Of a stretch of DNA of 64,000 nt, positions 31,039 to 40,716 are shown one piece after another (the first letter of the stretch is position 1; each line of letters begins with the position of its first letter). The position numbers and the translations under genes are program-made. Where the stretch lies: NCBI GenBank assembly GCA_023014485.1, contig JAJOZX010000089.1:498501-562500 (forward strand). The letters run 5' to 3'. The DNA is from Bathynomus jamesi (taxonomy: Eukaryota > Arthropoda > Malacostraca > Isopoda > Cirolanidae). Under the pieces are notes generated by a model, which was not told where the DNA came from, did not search any database, and worked only from the letters and a program-made list of their open reading frames with translations.

Positions 31039-33941
31039 TTAGGGTGTCACTAGGTAATAGGGGGGAAATTAAACGATGGATATTTTCCTATGACACCCCC
31101 TAAAATTGTTCCATTTGGTGTAAAACATACGGAAGAGAAATTTGGTCCTGATTGGTCATCATTTAAAGGTCACCCTCGTCACTGAAAACAAGACCCATTT
31201 GTTGACGTCAACAAGCTGTTCAGTGTTCACAGCTTGGGCCGAACCAGATAATAAAAAAAAAGGCAATTTGGTGAAATAACGAAAGTAAGACACTTAAAAA
31301 CGCAAAGAATACAAACAGTTTATTATATAATCAAAATAGAAGACATAATTTGGCGAATAATGGTACAAAATGGAGAAGCAACAAAAGCAAAACTTTGAGA
31401 AATAAAATACATATACAGTAGCAGAATAATTGGTGCTCATACGCTGATCAGTGATTAGTTCTTTCGCGTCCTCACTAATGCTGATTTGTTCGGAGCTGGG
31501 TGTTGCTTTCTGTGGTCAGTGACAACTTGAACGAGGAACTGTTCTTCTTTCACTGTCAACTTTCCGTTCAGCTCCTTCACCAGAGCCACGGCCCGTTCTG
31601 CTCTGTCGTTCACCACTGCAAGTTTGGAGACCACATCCCGAGCTTGCACGTATTCAGAGTTTGACGTCCATGAACTTGGATGGTGGAGCAGAAAGCAATC
31701 TGGCAACTGAAGTTTTGAGAAGAATCCTCGGGTGTTCTTTGTGATCAGTTGCTCCAGTCCTTTGCTGTCACTGAGGAACATAGTATCAAGAACCAAAGGT
31801 CGTTCTGGCGGCATGTGAGGGGCTTCTTGATCTAACGCTGCAACCATGCTGCACTTCACTTCCATCGATATCCTCTCATCAAAGAACGCCAGACCCACTG
31901 CCTCCTCCGAATGGTACCACAGGTGCGCAGACAGCTTCTTGGTGGTACCATCAGAGATCTTCTTGTGCGGGTATCGAAGGAGCGTCCTCATCAATTCCCA
32001 ATCATTCAGCGGAGCTTCGATGGACAGATGAGCTGTTGCCCACGCTTTCATGTAAACTAGAACAGAAAAGAGGCAGATATCTCGAATTCCGCGTTCCTCA
32101 GTGTTCGTCAGTTTAAACTGTCTTCGGAAGAGCCAGATCTTGATGGCATAGAGCCCCTTAGCCATCCATCTCGCCCGGTGTATAGCACCAGGGGCGCGGA
32201 AGTTTAGTCCCTTGTATGTAACTCCTCCAAGAAAGATGACGGAAAGATCGAGGAATTCCTGATAGTCATCACGAACTTGAAGTGCTTGTGATTTTGCAAA
32301 CTCAATGAGCTCCGTTCTATGCTTAAAAATAGCTGCTTTGGTGAACGCATCTGTGTCCGCAGTTTGGAACTGTTGCTGGTCAATGCGGGTCCAATAATCA
32401 TGGAAGCGCTTGAAAAGCAGAATTTCTGGACCGGTAGATACTGAATCTAGCGATGCTGCGAATGCCGCCTGTAGCACCAACTCCAGTACATGGTGTCTGC
32501 ACGCGCAGTGTAACAGGTCACGTCCAACTTTTTCTTCCAGAAGAACACAAGTTCCTCCACGGTGGCCTGTGTTTGTCGCGGTTGTGTCGAAACACATAGA
32601 TTTGACATGATCGGTCACTCCCCATTCATTCAGGGAATCTATGATGGCATTTGTTTGTGCCAGCGCGGTTCCTGACAGAAGTTTTGGCACCCCGAGGAGC
32701 TGCTCTGTCCCGGAGCCAGATACAAGAATAGGTAAGCGGTCAACATATTCTCGTGACGTCAGATCTTGCATGAGTTTTCCGTCCCAGTGAACAGTCAACG
32801 GACTATTGCCTTGGAACTCGCTCTTCAGTTGCCGAGCCTTAAGGGTACGGAATTTTTCACGCTGACGATGAATGGATCCACGATTGATGTTGTAGTCGCT
32901 AGCATCATGCCCTAAGCTGGAAGCTGCCTCAAACAGCAGATATGTGGCCTTTCTTGACGAGAGTTGCGTGCGATCAAGCGCTGCCGCCAATTCCGATGTC
33001 ATGATGTTCTTCGTTGCTCTTTGTTTAGACGCTAACGAACCACCACATGCTCCTTTTTCTTCGCTATCATCTGAGCTGGAGGATGAGGACTCCAAAACCG
33101 CTTCGTTGGATACTGCCTCCATTTCAGCTGCTGATCGCTTTCTTCGTTTCTCCTCTTCCTCCCGACGTCGAGTACAATCTTTGACTTGGCGCTGATGGGT
33201 CATGTCCAAACCTGCCATTGAACCTGGACGTCCTTTCTGGCGCTGCTGCTGAAAGAACTCCCAATCCTCTGGGTACTTGACCAATTTCTCACAATCAGCG
33301 TGGGCGATGTCAAAGAGACGATCGAGGCGTTCAATGAATTCTTTTTCTTTCGTCTTGTGTGAATCGCTCGTCCTTGAGGCGTGTTTTTTGAGTCCTTTCC
33401 ACTCCTCGAAGACTTTATCCAGTTTGCTGACGCAGTGTGTCTCGAGTCTGGTTGGAATGTGAGCTTTCTCCCAGAAGGACATCACTGCTCGAAGTGACTT
33501 CCTCAACGCGTCACGTATTGTCATTTTCTTTTCATGGTGAAGGTAAAGGAAGTAACCGAATGCTTGCCTGTAGGAAGGAAGCTTGCATCCTTTCACCTCA
33601 TCAACCGCTGCCCCTAATAGGTATATACACTTCCGGGTTTCCATCACCAGAAATCACGTAGCTGAAATGAGAAACGGTGAATCGTTAAGTATTGTTCACT
33701 TTATTTCTCAGATATTCAGACACACACAGATACACACACACACATATATAGAGATATATAGATATCTAATGAACGATTATGGAGACGCCGCGCAAGCATT
33801 AAACTTTGGAAGGCGGGGGCGACCTTTTATAGTTATTCAAATAAAATGATTTTTCAGTCACCATGTTTTTTTTACCAATGGAATAGATTCGCGGGGTGTC
33901 AGCATGAAAATTTCAAACTTTGCATTTAAGTGACACCCTAA
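31039..33941 (-). mobile_element. TTAGGGTG-family DNA transposon, copy 4, apparently complete
   Basis: Ends TTAGGGTGTCACT are inverted. About 50 bp inside each end there is the same motif in opposite direction (TGACACCCC), a symmetrical subterminal arrangement that could bind transposase. The element holds one uninterrupted transposase frame. It is flanked by TA repeat on both sides, so the target duplication is not readable. Confidence 0.9.
31455..33644 (-). CDS. Putative TTAGGGTG-family transposase, intact, 729 aa
   Basis: The frame runs from METRKCIYLLGAAVDE to ...SALVRTRKN and TAG without a stop. An acceptor-like TTTCTCATTTCAG lies just upstream, so a non-coding first exon is possible. 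Counting from a GTG codon placed just before the ATG: FWEKAHIPT near 58-66, coiled, charged region 75-175, Ser/Asp/Glu-rich linker 186-200, HWDGK 287-291, FDTTATN 353-359, CRHH 373-376, ARWM 492-495, LWYHSEE 576-582, NDRAERAVAL 680-689. Asp289, Asp354 and Glu581 or 582 with a CxxH after the second Asp suggest an RNase H-fold DDE enzyme with a long insertion, as in hAT. That fold assignment is inference. It is the best candidate for an active source copy. Confidence 0.8.
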   Translation of the reverse strand: METRKCIYLLGAAVDEVKGCKLPSYRQAFGYFLYLHHEKKMTIRDALRKSLRAVMSFWEKAHIPTRLETHCVSKLDKVFEEWKGLKKHASRTSDSHKTKEKEFIERLDRLFDIAHADCEKLVKYPEDWEFFQQQRQKGRPGSMAGLDMTHQRQVKDCTRRREEEEKRRKRSAAEMEAVSNEAVLESSSSSSDDSEEKGACGGSLASKQRATKNIMTSELAAALDRTQLSSRKATYLLFEAASSLGHDASDYNINRGSIHRQREKFRTLKARQLKSEFQGNSPLTVHWDGKLMQDLTSREYVDRLPILVSGSGTEQLLGVPKLLSGTALAQTNAIIDSLNEWGVTDHVKSMCFDTTATNTGHRGGTCVLLEEKVGRDLLHCACRHHVLELVLQAAFAASLDSVSTGPEILLFKRFHDYWTRIDQQQFQTADTDAFTKAAIFKHRTELIEFAKSQALQVRDDYQEFLDLSVIFLGGVTYKGLNFRAPGAIHRARWMAKGLYAIKIWLFRRQFKLTNTEERGIRDICLFSVLVYMKAWATAHLSIEAPLNDWELMRTLLRYPHKKISDGTTKKLSAHLWYHSEEAVGLAFFDERISMEVKCSMVAALDQEAPHMPPERPLVLDTMFLSDSKGLEQLITKNTRGFFSKLQLPDCFLLHHPSSWTSNSEYVQARDVVSKLAVVNDRAERAVALVKELNGKLTVKEEQFLVQVVTDHRKQHPAPNKSALVRTRKN

Positions 33942-33962
33942 TATAATATATATATATATATA

Positions 33963-34135
33963 ACATTGGTTAACCTTGGTTTTGCTTCTGCTCGAATTGT
34001 TCATTCTGATGAAGGTCAAACTTGTCACTCCACCTGAGACCTACTATATGTAGTTTGACGTGAAATCCGAACCACGCCTCACCACTAGCCCAGTATCTTA
34101 ACCACTAGCCTACCCAGGATACGCATTTATCTACC
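33963..34135 (-). mobile_element. tRNA-derived SINE, copy 2
   Basis: On the minus strand the head reads GGCTAGTGGTTAAGATACTGG (given in two parts: GGCTAGTGGTTAAG, ATACTGG) and GTGGTTCGGATTTC. The body reads AAGTTTGACCTTCATCA, ATGAACAATTCG and AGAAGCAAAACC, matching the SINE at 6039-6250. Confidence 0.65.
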
Positions 34136-34194
34136 AACCAATTTTTTTTTTTTATTTTGTGGAAGGATGAACAGCTGTGTTTTGCTGCGCGCGG

Positions 34195-34262
34195 CCTACC
34201 GTCACCGGGTCTCGATCCCGGGGCTCATGGATTCGTAGCTAGCGACGCTAACCACTACAACA
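34195..34262 (-). repeat. tRNA-like SINE head fragment
   Basis: The minus strand reads GTGTTGTAGTGGTTAGCGTC (A box) and CGGGATCGAGACCCGG (B box region). It abuts a (GT)n tract at 34264-34296. No body follows that I can match. Confidence 0.5.

Positions 34263-34263
<1 letters not shown>

Positions 34264-34296
<33 letters not shown>
34264..34296. repeat. (GT)n microsatellite
   Basis: A pure GT tract of about 16 units. Confidence 0.95.
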
Positions 34297-34298
<2 letters not shown>

Positions 34299-34312
34299 AA
34301 CAAAATGAATGA

Positions 34313-34473
34313 ATGATGCAAATCCACAAGGAAAAAGAAAAATTATTCCAAGGCCTTTCATGTATTCAGAGCTACACCTCGTCACCTACACCTCGTTGTT
34401 TCCCTGACGAGGTGTAGCTCTGAATACACGAAAGGCCTTGGAATCGTTTTATATCCTTGTGGGTTTGCATCAT
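34313..34473. repeat. Long hairpin beside (TA)n, family 2
   Basis: It starts ATGATGCAAATCCACAAGG and ends CCTTGTGGGTTTGCATCAT; arms are about 70 bp with small mismatches, including AGGCCTTTC and TTCAGAGCTACACCTCGT. The right arm contains CTGACGA (34404-34410) and GAAA (34430-34433) around a short stem, reminiscent of a hammerhead ribozyme core but incomplete. It directly precedes the next mariner-type element. Confidence 0.75.
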
Positions 34474-34482
34474 ATATATATA

Positions 34483-35500
34483 CAGGGTGGTCCAAAAGTC
34501 TCAATGTATTTTGCTGAAATAATTATATTTATTTTATTTTCTACAAGTCATAGATGATGATGGATGTACAAGAACGTGTAATGGTAGTAACACCACGTAT
34601 CCAAGGGAAGAAGTGTAAAGAAAATTAGAAAAATTCCAAAGATTTCACAAACCAGGACCTACATGCAAAGCAATTCGCCAGCTGGTCAATAAATTTAAAA
34701 GAACAGGACCTGTTCATGATGTAGCAAATCTGGACGTCCAGGTACCTCTAAAGAAAATGTCGAATTTCTAAGAGATGCCTTTGAAATAAATCCTGGAATG
34801 TTAACTCGCATTCTCTTCAGTGATGAGGTGACATTCCACACATGCGGAAAGGTTAATCGACATAATTGCCGTATCTGGGCTAGTGAAAACCCAACCGAGT
34901 TCTACGGATGGGAGATATATTCTCCTAAAGTTTGTTTGGTTGGGCGTGACAAGATCGAAGTTTTACGGACCTTTTTTCTTTGCAGAAGCTACGGTAACGG
35001 GGCCAATTTTTCTCCACATGATTCAGCAGTTTCTTGAACCCCAGCTTCGTTCAGGTGGCATTCTCGACACTGTTGTCTTTCAACAAGATGGAGCTCCATG
35101 TCACTATGCAAACATCGTTCAGGCGTACCTTGATGAGCTCTTGCCAAATCGCTGGATTGGACGTGGTAGAAACAGGCCCTGGGCAGCATGACCTCCAGAT
35201 TTAACACCATTAAACTTCTTTGCGTGGAGCTTTATAAAGTTTGAAGTCTACAAGTTACAGACCTGCAGGACCTGCAAACCCGCATTGTCGCGGCATTCGC
35301 TAAAATAACCCAAGATGCTTCAGAATGTGTTTCGCAATGCAGTGGGCAGATTTGAGATTTGCAGACACTGGGGGTGCTCAACGTCGAATCTTAGACCTAA
35401 GCTTGATAAATAAATATACACCTAATAATTATGCTACTACATTTTTATCCTAAAATACTATTATTTCAGCAAAATAGATAGGGACTTTTGGACCACCCTG
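34483..35500 (+). pseudogene. Mariner-type transposon remnant, CAGGGTGGTCC ends
   Basis: Inverted ends CAGGGTGGTCCAAAAGTC (right end differs by one insertion) are flanked by TA. The decayed transposase starts near 34556 and shows FSDEVTFHTCGKVNRHNC, FFAEATVTGPIF, FQQDGAPCHYANIV and LLPNRWIGRG. The third acid region is frameshifted. The N-terminal third is mostly lost to stops. Confidence 0.75.
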
Positions 35501-36217
35501 TATATAAACGAAATATGAAGGGGAAGCGGTAGTTTTCTTTGAAAGGAAACTTTCATCTTAAAAAAAAAAATTCTATTTTAAAAAAAAAAATATATATTAT
35601 TCGTAACTTTTATTTAATATTCTTTGTTTTCATCGTTTATTTTGTATTCTAAATTATGATGATTTTTTTTTAAATTATCGTTTTCCTTCTAATTAAATTA
35701 CGTTTTTTATAATTACATCAGTCTTTTAAATGTTCATATTACAATATTATATAATCTTCGTTTTCTTTAACTGAAAAACTAATTTAGGCGAAACTTTAAA
35801 ATTTTATGATTCACAAAAAAAAAAAAAAAAAATTGTAATATATTCTTGAAGTTTTGTTTTTAATTTTAGCCAAAAAAAAAAAAAAAAAAAAAAAATTTAG
35901 AGAACAAAAAAATAATTATATTTTAAGAAAAGAAAATGGGAAGACTAAAAGGGTAATTAAATTAAACTAATTTGACAAAATTTTTGCCCTATCAGTTGAA
36001 GTTTAGTTACATCAAAGGCACAATTTATTTAACTAAATTAGCTAATCACACTGATTGGTTAATTAATGTGGAGCAATTAAATCAGTCATAAAAAGTAGTA
36101 ATTATTTTTTAATAAACTAATATACGTAATTTGTTATACTGTATGCTTATAATAGCAATGACTGGAATATGTATTCCGTAAATAAATTTATATATATATA
36201 TATTATATATACACACA

Positions 36218-36266
<49 letters not shown>
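35501..36266. other. Very AT-rich, homopolymer-rich stretch
   Basis: A or T runs of 10-25 bases near 35560-35590, 35815-35832 and 35870-35895, then (TA)n to 36266. No gene. Confidence 0.6.
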
Positions 36267-36267
<1 letters not shown>

Positions 36268-36654
36268 TACCAGTCAAAAGTTTAAGTACAGTGCTTACAA
36301 GAAGTCTCGCGCCTCTGTCTCGTCCCAAGCTAGTCTGTTAGGTATAAAATGGGCGGTCCTTATGGCAGCGGAGGTGTGTTCGGATTGGTGCACATAATTG
36401 CTCTAACCCCATCAATGACGTCCACATTATCATTGTGTTGATCACTCTATCTATTTATATATAGAGACATACTGTATGTAGATATATATAGAGTATGCAG
36501 AGGATAACGTGTCTCAGTCCCAGCTATGGTAGTTGTCTTGCAAGTAACAGTCCCAAGTGCAAGTTACGTTAACACCTCCACATAAACTACCCTGAACTAA
36601 AATAACATACGTGAAGCCCTTACCCACAAACCATTTAAAAGGTGTGATTTAAAA

Positions 36655-36960
36655 GCTCTCTGTCTCTGTCTCTGTCTCTGTCTCTGTCTCTGTCTGTCTC
36701 TGAAGTTGTGAACAGTTCCTCTGTGGATCAGTTCAAGAAAAGGGTAGACGAAATCTTGCACACTATTTGAGTGTGTAAAGACATTTAGGACCTCAGTTTG
36801 CGGAAATTTCTTTTCCTATAAAATAGTTAATATCTGGAACCAACTTCCCTCAGAGGTTGTTTGCAGTCAGTGTAAATCTGTTTAAAAATAGGCTAGACAA
36901 AGTACTGAACACACTCATAGTTTAAGATTAAAACCTCAGAAAACTCTGCAGGAGTTCGCT
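36655..36960 (+). pseudogene. LINE C-terminal scraps with (TCTCTG)n
   Basis: A TCTCTG hexamer repeat (36657-36703) is followed by SSVDQFKKRVDEIL, then a second copy of the same tail type: VNIWNQLPSEVVCS and LFKNRLDKVL. Such tails close CR1/jockey-type RT proteins. Confidence 0.55.
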
Positions 36961-38321
36961 TGCTCGGTGTCTCTGTGAGCAAGCTAAATATAGAGCTATT
37001 TATATATTCTCCACTTTCCTGTAAAATTTCCTTGGCTACTTTTCCAGGGTCAAGGTATTTTCTTCAACCTTTTTCCGTACCTGCCTCTGGCAGGGAGGGA
37101 GCAGAGGGTGGGGAGAGAGCCTTCTACTTTTCTATCCAGTTTTCTACTACTGCTAGGATAGTTGAAAGAAAAATAAACTTTCACAAAATTTTCCCTGGCA
37201 CCCGTTGCCATTGGTACCTCCTCGGTATGGGCCGCAAGGCCTTTTGAGGTACTTCTTTTCCTTGTAACTCCTTGTAACTCTCTCTCTCTGATCACACCGC
37301 ATGGCAATGTATCCATATAACGTTAATAATAACTGAAACTCGAGAAAATATACTTTCTGCCTTCCGCTCTACTCCAAATCCTTTTCTCTTAGTGACCTCT
37401 TAATACAAACTAATCTATCATATTTTGCGACTTTTTAACTCTGGTAGGATTCAATTCCATTCCTATAGTGTAAGAGATACTTAAATTCATGTGTGTGTAT
37501 TATGCCATATGATGTGCGTAATAAATAATCATTTTTAAATAGTTGGCGTTCAAGGTCATCTGTAATAATCTATAGACTACCCCTCAAGCCCACTCTCAAC
37601 ACTTAGATTCCCCTAAGACACAGGCGTCTTCAAGTAACATGAATGCGTAGAGATCTAAGGTGTTAGATTCCATATTATATAATTTATGTGCTAGGTTTAA
37701 GAACGCTGGCATTGAAGGATGGAAGGAAGGGACAGTAAAAGCGATAATAGGTTTAATGAAGGAAGTGGAATGAGGATGGAGGTAAGCGTTGCTATGTCGA
37801 AGGAAACGAGGTTGGGTGGGGAATTACGAAGGGAGGAGGAAATGCTAAACACAAACTCAAATATTTATTTTAATGCCCTAGACCTAGAAAGACAAAGAGC
37901 AAAATACCTTAAACTAACAATGAATTGACAGAAACAGAAGAGTCTGGTCTTAGACGCACTGATAGGTTTAACGTATGTGGCTAGAGGCCGCCACTCAGAA
38001 TTACCACTACTACCTAAGTCATAATAAGGTTATTTACTATGACAGAGTAGTCATGAGTAGTTATGGAAATAAAATATGATTATACTGTTGATGGCTGACT
38101 ATATTCAGTTGGGATATAAACTATTGCTGACAATCTTTGGATCCTTGGCTTTTAAGACGAATTTTTATGCATATGTTCAACAAAATAGGAAATTGGCTGA
38201 TTATTATTACCATTCGAAGGGTTGGTACCCTTCACAACCGAAATCAATTTCAGAAGGGGTGCATGGTATCCTCATTTCCTTTATCGTCCCAGCACGCTTC
38301 ACATAAGCCATTTACACAAAG
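36961..38321. other. Interior of inner Tc1-like element, no gene recognised
   Basis: Short open stretches exist but none has recognisable motifs or splice-consistent structure. It probably represents older intergenic or transposon DNA carried inside the element. Confidence 0.4.
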
Positions 38322-39356
38322 ATGGAAAGGCCGTCTGTGCACCACGAGACGACCCAGGCAATGCGGGGAGCAATGGTGACATTGCATGAATATGGTGTGC
38401 CAATAAGAGAAATATCAAGACGACTAGACGTTCATCGAAGCACTGTGGAACGGTGGATTCATCGGTATGAAGCAGAAAACTCAATCGCTACTTTGCCGAG
38501 GTCTGGTCCTCTGCGTTCAACATCTCAAGAGGAAGGTGCTGCGATTGTTAATCATGCCAGAGAGCATCCGTTTGTTCCAGCGACGCATATTTACAGACAC
38601 CTGAACCTTCGTTGTAACGCAAATACAGTGACCAACAGACTTCACGAGGCAGGATATTTTTCTCGCCGTCCAGCTATAAAACCTGCATTGACGATTCAGC
38701 ATAAAGAGGCGCGGATGGGATTTGCCTTGCAGTACTTGCCGCAGGAGGAAGAATTCTGGAGAAAAGTTGTGTACTGTGACGAAAAAACATTTTCAACAGA
38801 TAGTCATGGTTCCCTACATTGTTGGAGGCAGCGCGGAAAACGCTATGAAGAAGGAAATGTTTTCCAGAGCAAACGTAGTGGTCACATCAATCTCGGTGTG
38901 TGGGGCTGGATGTCTGGCTATGGTGTCGGAGAACTGACTCAAGTAGATGGACGCTTTACTGGACAGCAATATTGCCAGATACTGGAAGAGGTGCTGCTAC
39001 CCAGTGTTCGTGCGTATCTGGTTCCAGCACCGGAACCATTTTACTTAATGGAAGATAACAGTCCCATTCATAGGAGTAACGTTGTGAGAGCGTGGTATGA
39101 AGATCACCCAGAGATTATTAATCTAATTCTGCCACCACGTTCTCCTGATTTGAATCCGATTGAAAACCTTTGGGCAATAATGATTAACGAATGGGAGCAA
39201 CGCAATGAAAGAACATTTGAAGCACTTTTAGCTCACACGAGGAATAGTTGGGAGAGCTTACGCCGAACACCAAACATTCCCTACAATCTGGCCTCTTCTA
39301 TGCCACAACGATTGCAAGAAATTATTGATGCTGGAGGAAACTACACGAAATACTGA
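38322..39356 (+). CDS. Tc1-like transposase, intact, 344 aa, DD35E by count
   Basis: A complete frame from MERPSVHHETTQ to GGNYTKY. The N-terminal HTH pair is visible (YGVPIREISRRLDVHRSTVE, residues about 26-45, and a second around HIYRHLNLRCNANTVTNRL), followed by a SRRPAIKP linker. Catalytic residues are the Asp in VVYCDEKTF, the Asp in FYLMEDNSPIH and the Glu in RSPDLNPIENLW, with 35 residues between the last two. It excises and reinserts the surrounding element at TA. Everything needed looks intact, so it may still be active or recently so. Length is typical for the superfamily. Confidence 0.9.
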   Translation: MERPSVHHETTQAMRGAMVTLHEYGVPIREISRRLDVHRSTVERWIHRYEAENSIATLPRSGPLRSTSQEEGAAIVNHAREHPFVPATHIYRHLNLRCNANTVTNRLHEAGYFSRRPAIKPALTIQHKEARMGFALQYLPQEEEFWRKVVYCDEKTFSTDSHGSLHCWRQRGKRYEEGNVFQSKRSGHINLGVWGWMSGYGVGELTQVDGRFTGQQYCQILEEVLLPSVRAYLVPAPEPFYLMEDNSPIHRSNVVRAWYEDHPEIINLILPPRSPDLNPIENLWAIMINEWEQRNERTFEALLAHTRNSWESLRRTPNIPYNLASSMPQRLQEIIDAGGNYTKY

Positions 39357-40260
39357 TGTTAAAGCCATGACGTAAATGTGTATCGAATATATATTTATGT
39401 TAATATAGAATTTTATTATATTTTTATGTTTGACATCTATAAAAGTATATTGTGACCATGAAAGAACTTTACTTATCCTTAGTTAGAATCTTTTCTTGCA
39501 ATGTCTACGCTCGTGGAGATGATAATATATGCATTGTTGAAACAAACTATGAGAAGGTAATAGTTTCGGGAAAAAATAAAAACTGGCAACATCGACGTCA
39601 TCACATGTTTATGGGAATTGTCATATGATATGCTACCAATAAACTCTAATATACTGCTATATACAGTATACTATATTACGTAATAATTACGATGAACAAA
39701 TCAAATGCAAATTTCTCTGATTCACGGCCCACCAGTCTTGCTTTAGACTAATGACTTTCATAAGCTGCAATAGGTTTAACATAGTTCGTTTAATAGGTTA
39801 CCACTTAAAACAATGGATAAACTATCTATTAGTGAGACGACCGTGACTTTCTCGAAATGAGAGCGCGTGAGAGGTTCACTGAGGAATTTGGTCATTAGAT
39901 TCTTCACGTAGGATATATATCACAGACAACAATATTGACAACAATTCCCAACAATTACTTAATATCAATAATTGCATTTGAGCAAATAATTTAGACCTGC
40001 GTCAAAATAACTTAGGTATCATGCCATGATTTGGGATATTTGCCGAATTAGTCGTTCGCTATAGTCTACAGTATATATTGAGACGGTACAATGTAATGCC
40101 CAGCTAATATTATGATGACTAGGATTGCTCCATAGCCATCCCAACATCCCGAAACTTGCTCCATTCTGCTTCTTAATCATTTGTATTTTAAACACTAAAA
40201 TGTAGCAGAAGTGACGTAATAATGGATGTCATTGATTGTGTTAGAGCAGTTATGTGCACC
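39357..40260. other. 3' interior of inner Tc1-like element, no gene
   Basis: AT-rich, no coding signal recognised; the inner terminal repeat follows from about 40215. Confidence 0.4.
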
Positions 40261-40716
40261 AATCCGAACACACCTCCGCTGCCATAAGGACCGCCCATTT
40301 TATACCTAACAGACTAGCTTGGGACGAGACAGAAGCGTGAGACTTCTTGTAAGCACTGTACATCTACTAATTTCAAATGTTTTGTTCCTTAGCTCATGAC
40401 AAACTTCAAATGTAAACTTAACAGGTACTAGAGATGAATTTGCTTACCTGGCTTTCATATTGTGTGCTTCAGTGCATCTTCTTCAAAATGTATTAATTTA
40501 CGTCTGCATGCAACCTAAAATTAATGCCATTAGCTCTGCACAAAGGTCCAAAAACAGTTTAAAAGTCTTTACTGGGGTAGTGTGTTTCTTCAGAAGTACG
40601 AGTATGTTAATGTGTGTGTTTAGTTATTAACATGCGCTGCAGGTCTTTACATATAAAATCTTTGCAGAGCAGCTAACTGTGTAGTTTAAGGTACATTTCT
40701 GTTTCAAAAAGCAAAA

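Larger units (their letters stand above)
36289..40358 (+). mobile_element. Tc1-like element (inner), about 150-bp terminal repeats
   Basis: Ends CAGTGCTTACAAGAAGTCTC are inverted, match for roughly 140 bp, and are flanked by TA (36287-36288, 40359-40360). At 4.07 kb it is longer than most Tc1-like elements, because 36400-38300 carries extra DNA including LINE scraps. It holds one intact transposase gene. Confidence 0.85.

Noticed and set aside
34404..34433. Complete hammerhead ribozyme
   Set aside because: No convincing stem III or NUH cleavage triplet; kept only as a low-interest observation.
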